From Ophiosphaerella korrae (Eukaryota > Ascomycota > Dothideomycetes > Pleosporales > Phaeosphaeriaceae): a DNA stretch of 64,000 nucleotides. The translations under genes and the position numbers were made by a program. The notes under the pieces were generated by a model, which made no database searches, had not been told where the DNA came from, and was given only the letters and a program-made list of their open reading frames with translations. Of the stretch, positions 39,140 through 51,499 are shown in pieces. Where the stretch lies: positions 37,440 to 101,439 of the forward strand of contig JALNQF010000157.1 in assembly GCA_028456385.1 (NCBI GenBank), written 5' to 3'. Within the stretch, counting starts at the first letter, position 1; each line of letters starts with the position of its first letter.

Positions 39140-41090
39140 ACAATACGTACTTTTATTATTAACTTCTAATCTACTATACTTCTAAAGAAAAGTTACTTAT
39201 TATTAATAATAAGAGACCTAGTTATATAGTAAATATAGCTACTTAAAGCTTATACTTATTCTATATATACTATAAGTAGATATTTTAGTTAATTATTTTT
39301 ATTAACTACTTCTTTATAATATAAATAAAAAAACTAATAAGTATATTCTAGTTATATACTACTACTAAATAATATACTACTATTTCTTTTTTTATAAAAT
39401 ATTAAAGCTTAAAAAAAGTACTAACTACTTTATAACTATATTTAATCTCTATAGTATATCTATAGTATCTCTATTAATATTATTTTAAATAAAAGATTAA
39501 TATTTATTAGCTAATTTTAAAGCTATATATACTTTTAACTCTATACTACTATAAAACTAATAGCTAAATAGAATAAGCTAATTAATTACTAGAAATATAC
39601 TTTAAGTAATATATAAATTATATATAAAATAATTAAGTATTTTAGCTATATATAGCTAAATTTTAAGCTAATAATATAGTTAATACTTTTATAAAAGTAC
39701 TTCTATTTTTAGTAAACTTAAGCTATTACTTATATAGTAAGATTTACTTTAGTAAAAATAATTAACTACTTAACTCTTTTTAATATAAATAATATATTTA
39801 AGTAGATAAACTACTTATAGTATATAGTAACTTTATACTATACTTTAAAGAATAGCTACTTTAAGTATAATAAAAGTAACTTATATAAGCTAATACTAAT
39901 TAATATAGTAGCTTAGTATATATTACTAGACTATACTTAAACTTACTAAAAAACTAAACTACTAATAAGTAAAACTTTATTTTATAGCTAAGATACTTTA
40001 TAATAGATATACTTATAAGCTTAACTTTTTACTTAATTTAACTAGTAAAAGTATATTTCTAGTATTTTACTTTAAACTTTTATACTCTAGATACTAAAAG
40101 CTTTTATTAAATTAAAAGTTACTTTAGCTAGAGGTTATCTTTATATAAGATAAATCTAGTAGTATATATACTAAATATTTTATAGAAGCTATTATAAATA
40201 TAAAGTATAAATTATATTAAAAAATATAAAATAGTAGTACTTAGTCTAGTAGATAAGCTATTTAAAGCCTACTAAAGAGCTAGTAAAAGAATTTACTAAT
40301 TATAATATAGCTTTTTAGTTTTACTTTTATAACTTTAAGTAACTAATACTACTTATACTATATATATCTTTTAGCTAGTCTTTTAATACTAAAGAGGCTT
40401 AAGATTACTAAACTTAGCTTATAGATAACTTTAGTTCTTTATACTAAATTAATATAAGTACTTAATACTTAGAGTACCTCTTTTTTTAAAAGAGCTTAGT
40501 ACCTAATAGCTATAATACTACTTTAATACTAGTTACTTAAAAGCTCTATAGTAGAAACTTACTTCTATAGTATACTTTATTTATATAAAACTTTATATCT
40601 AGTAAATTATATAAATTATTACTATTTTTATAAAAGTTCTACTCTCTATATAGTATATATAACTACTTTTAATTTTAATTTTATTACTATAAAGTTAAAG
40701 TAATAAAAAAAAGTTTATAGTTAATACGTTTTATATATAGAAGTTATATAAAATTAAAAATTTTACTAAAATCTATAAAAACTTTAGCTTTATACTTGTA
40801 TTAAACTAGTTAAATATAAATTTCTTAGCTTATACTAAATCTATCTACTATATACTATAGTAATAGTTTATTATAAGCTTTTATTTTAGCTCTAGAGATT
40901 TACTTTTTTAGAAGAAAGAGACGTATAAGAGAGTACTAAGTAAACTTACTAATATACTCTTTTAGCTATAAGATTTACTAGCTACAAAGTAACTACTTTA
41001 CTTACTAAGTAGTTACTTAGTATATATAGCTTTAATACCTTTTTCTTAGTTAGCTCTCTATTTACTATTTACTTTCTTTTTATAATAGGT
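39140..41090 (-). other. Unidentified RIP-degraded relic (left part; target of chromo-8)
   Basis: This AT-rich stretch of 1,951 bases is not part of the chromo family. Minus-strand reading gives longer stop-poor runs than chance would suggest in such TA-rich DNA, for example around 40,200-40,900, but I recognise no domain. The plus strand also shows a stop-poor run near 39,790-40,000 (VYSNFILYFKE). It continues beyond chromo-8 at 47988, because chromo-8 is flanked by the same CTTTT on both sides. It is probably an old transposon of another class. Confidence 0.35.
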
Positions 41091-41444
41091 ATACTAAGGT
41101 TAACTTCCTAATAACTTCTAAGTTATTAGTAGATTACAAAGTAATAACAAAAGCTTATATAGTAATTAGTAATAACTATAAATAATAGTTAATTTGTATA
41201 TATAATATTAAGTATTTATATTCTTAGTTAGAAATTAGATTACTAATACTATCCTAATAATACGTATCTTATTAACTATATACTTATATTAATCTATTTA
41301 TACGTTATTATAGATTACTACTACGTATCCTAGTTATAAGTAGTCTCCTAATTAAAGTTATTACCTTACTTGTCCTATACTTTATTAGTAACTAAGTTAA
41401 AACTAATTAGTTCTATCTTAATTTCTCTTGTTACGCCTATAATA
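41091..41444 (-). repeat. 3' LTR of chromo-8
   Basis: It starts TATAATAGG and ends CCTATAATA, and is 354 bp. It has one copy of the ~30-bp inner unit (AATCTATTTATACG...TATAGATTACT), where its partner has about four; this explains the 105-bp length difference. Confidence 0.85.
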
Positions 41445-41573
41445 CTATTTCCCCCTCTAAGTAGATTCTAGTTTATCTATCCTAGAGCTAGAGTTATTAA
41501 CTTAGTTTCTTTATTAATATAGAGTTCCTTATCTTCCCTTATACTTACTAAATCTACCCTTTATTATCTTTAA

Positions 41574-41783
41574 TTAGTAGATGACGTATTATATTATAGT
41601 ATTACTATATTTCTTTATTCTTATTATAAATCCGTAAATCCTCTTATAGAGTATATTTCTTTAAAATATAGTAAGGCTTATAAAGTATATATTTATACTA
41701 ATACTTATACGTCTTATAATCTTTTTAGCGTGTCTCTTATAAAATATAAGTTAATAATACTTATTTATAATAGAGAGAGCTTT
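41574..41783 (+). other. Antisense open frame in the chromo-8 tail
   Basis: Seventy codons lie between in-frame stops at 41571 and 41784, on the strand opposite to gag-pol. The frame matches the antisense frame of chromo-7 (37146-37376): IFLYSYY..., then YSKAYKVYIYTN, then SVSLIKYKLIILI. No start codon is visible, so it is shown as an open frame only. Confidence 0.35.
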
Positions 41784-44700
41784 TAACTATACTTAAGATA
41801 AACTATCTAAATAGATTACTAAGGCTAAAAAAGAACGTAATTAGATTCTAAGTATATAAGTAGAAAATTATACTTATCTAATTTATCTTTATAAGACAAA
41901 AGCCTTAAATAATAAGAAGTCTATTATATAAGCTATTCTTATTAAGTCTAAGCTTAATTTTAAGGCTATAGTAAGAGCTACTTTTATAGTATTAAACGTT
42001 CCTATTACTTCTCTATCTAGTAGTAGTAACGTTAATTTTCTTAGTTTACTATAAGGTGCTCTAGAGGGTTTTAACTTTAGAACTCTTCTAGTTTCTTAAA
42101 GTAGTTAAGGTTATCTTTTAGTTCCTATATATCTTCCTATAGTTACCTTTTCTTATCTATTCTTATCTATTTTACTAAGTAATAGTTTCTTCTATTATAG
42201 AATTAGTACTATAAGATTTTTTTAACTTCTTATTCTTCTTATTCTCTATATATATCTACTTTGTATACTAGTAGTTCTATATTTTATAGTACTATTTTAA
42301 GTAGTACTACGTAGAAAGTTAGGTATATCTTTATCTTATCTAGTAGCTTTAGTTTAAATATAACTAGTATAACTTCTTTTCTAATTTTATATAGTTTTAT
42401 ATTAACGTAATCTAATTTTAAACTTAGTTATTTACTTTTAATATTTCTTTGTACTAGCTATACTTTTTCTCTCTCTCTAAATTAAAGTCTTTCTTAATAT
42501 TTTTTATTATAGTATTTTACTATTGAATTATATAGGAATTCTATATCTTATCTTAGTTAATTATATATATCTCTAAGTTTGTTAGTAAGATTTTCTCCTC
42601 TTAGTAACTAAGATTCTATAGATCTTATTATTTAATATATACTAAGATTAAATCTATAGTTTATAAAAAAAAGTAATACTTTTATTACTATATTCTTTGC
42701 GCTATTATATACTAACTATACTATAGGTAGTAGCTATACCTAATTATTCTAGTTATAGTTAAAGTAATATCTTAAGTACTATTCTACTATCTAATTTATT
42801 TATTCTAATTATCTATTTATCTATAGGTAGTATACTATAGATATTATATATCTAACTCTTAATTATACTATTATTATTCTTTATAGTTTTAATATAAATC
42901 TTATATCTCTATCTATAATTATCTTATTTAGTAGTTTATATTAACTAATTATATTCCTAGAATCTAGTATATAATAACCTCTATCCTACATTTCTCTTTA
43001 TATAGTCTAAAGTATAAATACTTTATAAGTTTATCTACTATTATTAGGATTCTATTATACTTAACTCCTAATATAAGATCTTTAGACTTTAGTAGTTTTA
43101 TAATAAAGTCTATTGTAATAATTCTTTATAGTTATTTTAGTACTTCTACTAGTTATAGTATTCTATATAGTATATATCTACTATAATTATTTCTATAATA
43201 TTTAATATAGTCTTGTAGTACTTCTATTACTAGCTATCTTACTCTTAAGATATAGTAGTCTTATAGTAGTCTATCTAAGGTTTTATTAATTCTTTAGTAT
43301 CTATATACTAGTAATTTATAGAATTATTATATAAATTCTTTTTAGATCTTTTTTAGAATATATATTCTTCTATAAGCTTATACTAATCTTTTTTAGATTT
43401 CTTATTTCTTTATTTTTTTAGATACTTTTTATATTATTTTCTAAATCTATTTATTTAGCTTACTACTTTTTCTTTTAAGTATTATAGCTATTTTAGGTAT
43501 ATTTAGGACTAGGTATCTTTCTTTGTTTTTAACTAGAACTATACTAGTAGTATTTACTTCTTCTTATAAGTTTAGTCTTCTACTAAGAGTATCTATAAAC
43601 TAATTGTCTTTCTCTTTTATATATATAATTTCTAAGTTAAATATTAATAAGAATTCCTACTATCTTATATAGTATTATAATAGTTCTTTATTTATTATAA
43701 ATCTTATAAGATTCTTATAGTCTATATAGACCTTTATTTAGTACTTTATTCTTTATAAGTATACTCTCTATTATTTAAATACTTTATAGATTACTAGTAT
43801 TTCTTTATTATAGATTAAGTAGTTAAGCTCTACTAGCTTTATTTTCTTAGAGAAGTATTTAACTAAGTATTCTTATTTAGTTTTTAGGTTTTCCTATATT
43901 AGTACTATTCTATAGACGAAGTTAGATATATCTATTTTTACTATTACTAGTAGGTTTAGGTTATATATTCTAATAACTAGGTTTTTTATAAATTTTCTCT
44001 TAATCTTATTAAATACTTTATTATATTCTTCTATCTTTTTAAATAGTATATCTTTCTTTATAAGCTTTATTATTAGTTTTATATCTTTAGACTATCTTAC
44101 TATTAATTTTCTATAAAAATTTACTAGCCTATAAAATTATTTTACCTCTTTTAGGTTTCTTAGTATTAGCTATTTGTTAATTAACTTAATTTTTTCTAGA
44201 TTAATCTTAATCTTTCTTAGTTCTATAATAAACCCTAGGAAGTCTATTTCTTTTATATAAAATTTATATTTTCTTATTTTAAAGAATAGCTTATTTTCTA
44301 CTAGTTTTTCTAATACCTTATATATATATTATATGTGTTTATCTTTTATTTCTAAGAATATAAAGATATTATCTAAGTATATAAATATAAATACGTCTAA
44401 GTACTCTCTTAGTACTATATTAATTCTTTCTTAGAAAGCTACTAGTGCGTTTATTAATCTAAAAGGTATAACTAAGTATTTATATAGTTTATATTATATT
44501 CTTAATACTATTTTCTATTTATTACATTCTTTAATTCTAATCTATTAGTAGGTATTTTAGATATCTAGTTTTATAAAGATCTTTAATTTCTATAGCTTAT
44601 CTTATATTTTATCTATTTATAGTAAGAAGTATTAGTTCTTGTTTATAATTATCTTAGTTTTTCTAAAATCTATATAAAGTCTTTTATTACTTATCTCTTT

Positions 44701-47528
44701 CTTGTCTATAAATATAAGTCTATATACTACTAAGGATTTAGATTCTTATATCTATTTTTTTCTTATTGTATTTCTAATAAATACTTATTTAATCTTAGAT
44801 TCTTCTTCTATTTTTCTATAAACTAGGCTCTATCCTACGTTTTTATTTTTTTCTAGGTCTATTACTAAATCCTATAGTTAATATTTTAGAATATAGTCTT
44901 TAGGTTCTATAAGCTATTTTTCCTATTTCTTATATTCTTTAAAGAATTCTCCTCTATAGGTATTTATATTAGCCTTTAATATATCTATTATATAGTAGTT
45001 AATTTTTCTTATTCTCTAATTAATATATAGGTTAGGTATTTATAACTATAGTATCTCTAATATTATATCTTATTTATTATTAATTATTATTTTATCTATA
45101 ACTATATTTTTTATTATTATCTCTTCTAGTTCTAGTATAGAGAAAACTATTTTAAACCTAATAGGTTCTTAGAATAGTTTTCTTTTAATTATACTTAGTT
45201 ATTAAGAGTATTTCTTTATTATATAATATATTCTTTATATATCTATAAACTTTTTAAATATAAAGTTCTTTGTAGCTCTACTATTAATTATTAGTTATAC
45301 TTTCTTTCTTTAATATATACTTATTTTTATAATATATAGGCCTCTTATACTTTCTAGCTATTTTTACTTAAGCTTTTTTATAAATTATCTATCTTTTTAA
45401 GGCTATAGGCTTACTTTAAGTTTATATTCTTTATACTTTAGATATTTATTATACGTATATTTGTACTATAGTTCTCTTTAGATATATTTTTTAGATAATT
45501 TTAGTCTAGGCTTTACTACTACGTAACCTTCTTCTAGTATTATTTCTTATCCTTAGATATCTTCTACTAGAATTACTCTTATATAGTTATAGCCTTTTCT
45601 TTTTATAAGCTATATATTATTATTTACTTTAGGGTTTCTATATATAATATAATTCTTATCTAGGTATAATATTTATAATACTTTAAAATATACTAGATAT
45701 TTTAGGTCTATTATTTTATTATCTCTTTCTTATTATTTATTTTTTCTAGGTATTTCTATTATTAGAATATAGTATACTACTAGTACTCTTAGTATATAGG
45801 CTTTATTAATCTATTATATTTTTTTTATAAGAAATTACTACTCTCTTTATATAAGTATTCTTCTTACTATAACTATATATTATTTTATCTATTCTTAGAA
45901 TAGTATAAATTTTATTTCTTTAAGATTACGTTCTTTCTAGTCTTTATACGCTTCCTCTATACTTATAACTAGTAAGTATTTCTAAATAAACTTCTATTAT
46001 TTATTATATCCTTCTATATCTATAGTTATATAGCTATTATAGCTATATATTATTAGCTAGGTATACTTTATACTTTTTATACTAGCTTATTTCTTACTTT
46101 CTTATAGTCTTTTAGCTTAGATTAATAGGGTCTAGAGTTCTTCTCTTTCTAGATCTTCTACTAGTAAGCCTATTATATAAGCTATTTCTTCTAGCTACGC
46201 TTTTATTCTTTTTTCTTTTATTACTACTACTCTATTTTTCTATAGAAACTATCTTACTCTCTCTTTACTAAATTAATATATATAGTAGTTATTTTTATAA
46301 CAAAAGGTTTAATAGAGTATTATATATTATAGTTCTTTACTCCTAGCTACTTTCTTTTAAGGTTTAGCTTATACTTTTAGTACTTCTTTCTTACCTTTAG
46401 TTATTTTTAACTAAGCTTCTTTATCTTTTTTATAGTCTTTACTTCTATAATCTTTTATAAAGTATTTTAATTTTCTATATTTATAATATACTATATCTTT
46501 CTTCTTTTATAATTAGTAATCTTTTACGTAATAGCCTTTTTTAATATAGTTAAAGTACGTAAAGTCTTTATTCTTTTTTTTCTTCTTATCTTTATTAGTG
46601 TTAAGGATTATAGGGTCTCTAATATCTTAGGTTCTAGGTTAACTACTATACTTATTTTTCTTCTATTCTTAAAGATTATTAATTTATATTACCTATTATT
46701 TTAGAGCTTCTAGTATTCTAAGTTTCTCTATATAGATTATCTTGTATTAGATTTTTATATTTAGTCCTTATTTAAATTATAATATTAGGGCTAATTTATT
46801 CTATTCTATATTTTATAATAGTTATTTAAACTATAATATATATTTAGGAATACTCTTATTTTATATAAGCCTTTTAAGCTTTTCTTCTACTTATTAAGTA
46901 ATATCTATATCTCTAAATACTACTCTTATACGCCTAGTAAAGTATTTATAACTTCTAAAAATAGCTTTAGTTTTATCTTTCTAGGTTATTAGGGCGTATA
47001 TTGTGTAATCTATCTAGTAGGGTTTAAACTATCTTATTATATCTTCTTTAAGGTATATTCTAATATATATTACTTTTTTTTCTTCTATATTAAAGTATAG
47101 TACTTATATATCTATCTAGAGTTATACTAAAGCTATAAAAGGTTTTAGTTTCTCTTTTATTCTATTAAATTTCTTAAGTACTAGTATCTTTAGTAGTTTC
47201 TTTATTGTACTTATCTCTAAGCGTTAGGTAATTAATTCTATCTAGTTCTATCCTTTAATAATAGCTTTAATCTATACTTTATTCTACTTTACGTAGTCTT
47301 ATAGTTCTTTGTTCTATATTTCTAAAGCGTTAATTACTATCTTTATATCTTCTTTTTCTAAGATTAGATTATTTATATAATTCTTAATTGTTTCTTATAC
47401 TATACTTTCTAATTTATAACTACTTATAGGTGCTTTAGCTACTTATTTAGTTAAATTTTCTACTATTGTATTAGCTAGACTATACGCTAATTACGCTTTA
47501 CTTTCTTGTAATAACTAAATTAGTAAGG

Positions 47529-47987
47529 TGTAATAGGTATACTAGAGTTAACTTCCTAATAACTCCTAGGTTATTAGTAGATTGCGAGGTAATAACAAAA
47601 TCTTGTATAGTAATTAGTAATAACTATAAATAATAGTTGATTTATATATATAATATAAAGTATTAGCGTTCTTAGTTAGAGATTAGATTACTAATACTAT
47701 TCTAATAATATATATCTTGTTAACTATATACTTATATTAATCTATTTATACAACAATATATATTACTACTAATCTATTAGTATGTAATTATAGATTACCT
47801 TTAATCTATTTATATATTATTATAGATTACTCTAATCTATTTGCACGTAATTATAGATTACTACTACGTGTCCTAGTTATAAGTAGTCTCCTAATTAAGG
47901 TCGTTACCTTGCTCGTCCTATACTTTGTTAGCAACTAAGTTAGGACTAATTAGTTCTATCTCGATTTCTCTTGTTACGCCTATAACA
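47529..47987 (-). repeat. 5' LTR of chromo-8, the least mutated LTR in the window
   Basis: It starts TGTAATAGG and ends CCTATAACA, and is 459 bp. CpA, TpG and CpG survive in several places (CTTGTTACGCC, TTTGCACG, TTGCGAGG, CTCGTCC), unlike the partner LTR. It has about four ~30-bp units with TAATCTATT and TATAGATTA at their ends. Confidence 0.9.
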
Positions 47988-48800
47988 CTTTTAATCTATT
48001 AGTTACTATACTTTTTATAGCTATCTTACGTAAAGTCTACTTTATAACTACTAAGTTTTTTATAGCTAACTTCTTTATCTCTATTTTTTTACTTATTAAG
48101 TTATATACTTATACTTCTTTTTTTATAATTACTATTACTAAGAACTATATAGTCTAATTTCTTTTACTATAGTACTTTCTTTAGGCGCTCTTAAGCTTAT
48201 CTTATAAAATAGTCTTATTAGTACTATACTTAACTATACTAAAGCTATTATATTTACTATATTCTTAGCTACTTAATTAAGAATTTTTATTTACTCTCTA
48301 TACTTTATAGCTTAGAGAATATAAAAGAGGATATAAAGATTAAGATTATATTATTTTTTTCTCTTATATCCCTAAACTAATAATTAGGTATCTTCTTCTT
48401 AGTATTATAAAAGACTTTAAGTACCTTTATATTAAGATTAATAATATATACAAATTTATAATATAACTAATTATTTATAAAAGAAAGTATAAGCTTAATT
48501 AAGACTTCTCTTTTATCTTTAGTATAGCTAATTACTTTAAGTATAGTAGCGCTAGTGTCTCTAGAGAGAGAAAGGTAGAACCTATCTATAATCTTGCTAG
48601 TTAACTTAGATATAGAGTATATAGTAAATTCCCTCTAGGTTTTACTCTCTAGTCTACGTAGCTTATTAATTTATCTTTTAGCTATAATTAGCTCTTGTTT
48701 AGACGCTTCGTAGATATGCCTAAGTCTATTCTTAAGGCGCTAGATATTAATTAGCACGCGTAAGAACTTTATAAGATTTACCCCTTAGCCCTTAAGGTAG
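47988..48800 (-). other. Unidentified relic (right part), stop-poor minus-strand frame
   Basis: This is the continuation of the 39140-41090 relic. On the minus strand from ~48,790 to ~48,450 a frame reads nearly free of stops, with KNRLRHIYEASKQELIIAKR, then INKLRRLESKT, then KIIDRFYLSLSRDTSATIL; three TAG/TAA codons stand where Gln or Trp would be expected before RIP. RIP weakens towards the right, in step with the change to normal composition near 48.8 kb. I do not recognise the protein family. It may be the N-terminal half of the gene whose other half lies left of chromo-8. Confidence 0.4.
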
Positions 48801-50846
48801 CTATCCTACTAACTATATTAGGCGATAACGAAGCGGCTGTTGTAGAATATATAGATAAGGTAACGAGTGCCTATAATTAACGAGTTAGGGCATTGCGAAC
48901 AGTAGACAGAAAAGGATTAAGTAGCAGGGCTGTGTTATAGGAACGATAGGTGGAGGGATTTAAAGAAAAGGTCTTCGGGTTTAATCCTACTAGTTCTTAC
49001 GCTCAACTGCCTCTTATACCCGCTCTAACGCCTAGCAGGAACATTCTATTAACTCTTGCCACCAAAGCACTACCTCACGTAACACCCTTTCCTATATCAA
49101 AGCTTTAAGTGCCTAAGCTACACAGGTGTTGTGATCCCGTAATAGTTGTCTCATCAAGCACTTATAGCAAACAAGGGCCTCTTGTGTTGCCATAAAGCAT
49201 TGGCTTAGATGCATAAAAACATAGGAGATGCGGAACCACGGCTCTACGCCAGCCTTATTATTTCACCCGCTTCTCTTGCCTATAAGGGAGTCTCGCGCTT
49301 CTTAACGACAAATTCCACGGTATCTACCCAACAACGCTGAGGTAAGCTCCCGCCGCCAATCAATGGCTTTGCCCTTCTTAATGCTGCCCGCGAGAAATAT
49401 TGATAACCAAAGAACCTTCGCTCGGTCAGGAGACTTGCAGAGTAGGCATTTATTTAAGGTTGGAGTCGACATAGTTCTAGTAGTGTCTGATTTAGTATGC
49501 TGCATCAGAGGACGAGGCCCTTTACTCCCTCAACTATATCCTCAACAAACGCCAACATTCTAAGTAGCAAGATATTGAGGTCTCTATTTTTGCTGCGCCC
49601 TAAGAAGCCGAGCTTCAGAATCTACGCTGACTCCTTCCGCCCACGATCCCTCCTTAGCCAGCCACTCTAGTGCTCAAGGCAGACAAGCCGAACCACTGAA
49701 ATTACAACCACATTGTAACTGCCACATAAGATGGTTTATTACAAGCACCAGCAGTGCTGCATCTCTAACGATATCCCGCCAGAGGCCATACCATTCACAT
49801 CTATCGGGACTCTCATGCGGGGGCGCAACACCCTCATAAAGCAATTTTGGCAGGTAGACCAAGGACTTGAGTCTGTCTGATACAACTATGGTACGGACAT
49901 AGAGGTCGGACTAGCAAAATGCCGTGCGTTCGGTCATGCCAAAGTGATGGAGAAGGCACAGCGCAGTCCAATCCTAGCATAATTCATCTATGCCCTACTG
50001 CATAATAGTAGGCCAGACCAGTTGTCGGGAAAATGTGGGTGTTGGATTACGAATACCCCTCAACCAGGGCCTAAGGCACAGTCGTCGCAGGTCGGGGGCT
50101 AGTGCGGGTGGGTGAGAGGTGTCTTTATGTCGAGTATTCACTCCGGTATAGATGAAGCGGAGGGGTTGCTATCCAGGCTATCTTAGATAAGAAAGTGATA
50201 ACTTACCCTCATCAAGGTGAAGGTTCGGAGAAGGGACTGCTTAAGTTTGGCATCTCTGCAGTACATTCCTTACCCAATCCACATACCCCAAAAGTCTACC
50301 TCGGCGTCAAGCTGCATAACGATGACGACAGGGACTTGGCCATGCACGCTTTCTTAGACATCAAAGAGGCGAAGACTCATGCATGCTAGCCCACGCTAAA
50401 CCAATGCCTCCAGCCATTTTGTCGTTCATCTAAGCCATAGCACTGCCGCTAGCACTGTTGATATGGATCCCTTATTGTCACCGAATGGGAAGCCTCTGGG
50501 CTAGTCACCCCGTGAGCATAGGAAAATTACCTTGAGAAACCTTGGTATATACAGCGGCATGGCAAGCCACATGCCTCATGTGGTAGAGAGGTCTGACTCG
50601 TGCATTACCCCATATCCGGCGGACGAGGCTTAGGGAGGTATATGGACCAATCCCCATCGCCATCGCCCTGATGAACGTTAGGCACCAAAAATGGCGTTAG
50701 AAGGAAGCCGTTCGGTGTTGGGGACTTTATGCCATCCGTTGAGGCGGGACTGTGGGCAGATATAAAAGGCTACAGGCCCTCCCAGCAAGACGAAAAGCTC
50801 TTCTACCGCTCTCCTGGAGGCATAGTCTAAACTCCCTAAGGACAGG
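48801..50846. other. Gene-poor edge of the gene island; no gene recognised
   Basis: Base composition rises to normal over this stretch. Several open frames of 60-67 codons occur (for example 49302-49505 on the minus strand and 50195-50389 on the plus strand), but they overlap each other, lack recognisable domains and show no clear splice context. Scattered TAA/TAG and TpA-rich patches up to ~49,000 suggest light RIP at the border. It could hold old single-copy transposon debris. Confidence 0.4.
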
Positions 50847-50849
50847 AAC

Positions 50850-51204
50850 ATGTCGCAAGTTTTGTCTAGCATTGATCCTTCTCGCCTGACTATGCCCGAC
50901 CTATCTGACGCGTCCACTTGGGCAGTGCCTACAGCCGATCTGAACGATGACACTCGAAGCCATACGAGAGAAGAATCACGATACCGCCTTTATGGTGGAC
51001 GTCTCTCGGGACGGATCATCCTATAGCGTGCCTTGTCCGGCGGAACAGCATGATGTTGTCAATAAACACGAAGCAATCGAAAACACGAATGTGATGAGCT
51101 ATGAGGACCTTGACGAGGCACGAGCGAAGCGTGCTGGATGCCCATGGGGCGGCCCAAGGGCGGCCCGCAGGCTGGCCAAGGGGCTCCCTGGGAAACACCC
51201 GTGA
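50850..51204 (+). pseudogene. Possible gene remnant with a transposase-like tail
   Basis: Two overlapping plus-strand frames are seen. One starts with ATG at 50850 (MSQVLSSIDPSRLTM) and stays open for about 58 codons. The other, from 50947 to 51204, contains NVMSYEDLDEARAKRA at about its residues 48-63. A similar acidic/basic segment (YEDLxEARAKRA) is common at the C-terminus of fungal pogo/Fot1-type transposases, so this may be the tail of an old DNA transposon. The rest of such a transposase is not visible nearby. A minus-strand frame (50678-50953, 91 codons) competes for part of the region. Low confidence. Confidence 0.25.
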
Positions 51205-51499
51205 CAGCTATTGGATCTAGAATTAGCGAATTAGTAAGATGCTATGGTATGCAAAGCCATGCGGCTGCGTAGTGATTTTTGAAATGTCTGAGAAGACAAT
51301 GTTGTTCCGTTGCGGGAGTTGTTCCGTTACGGGAGGATGGATGTTAAATGATCCAGGGAAAATTGCTAGTACTATCTATGGGCCTCAGGCGAAACCACAC
51401 GGAATGTCTCGAATGAGCTTCTACAGTCTATGTCTAGCAAGGCCGGATCAAATTGAGGGTAACAGCGTCTTGTGTCATTCCTTGTCTTACTACTCCAAT

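Larger units (their letters stand above)
41091..47987 (-). mobile_element. chromo-8: full-length chromodomain gypsy element with intact target duplication
   Basis: The LTRs are 41091-41444 (3' LTR, 354 bp) and 47529-47987 (5' LTR, 459 bp). CTTTT stands on both sides (41086-41090 and 47988-47992). On the minus strand the element has a purine tract (AGAGGGGGAAATAG), the tail, chromodomain (~42,130-42,300), integrase (~42,600-43,420), RNase H/RT (~43,590-44,760), protease (~45,040-45,300) and Gag (~46,300-47,450, zinc knuckles ~46,440-46,560). RIP is less complete near its right end. It is the best copy for defining the family ends. Confidence 0.92.

Noticed and set aside
47756..47875. Regular ~30-bp repeats as a possible CRISPR array
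   Set aside because: The units are inside an LTR of a fungal retrotransposon, vary in sequence, and have no unique spacers.
49302..49563. Overlapping open frames of 66-67 codons on both strands
   Set aside because: They lack domain or splice evidence; frames of this length are expected by chance in normal-composition DNA.
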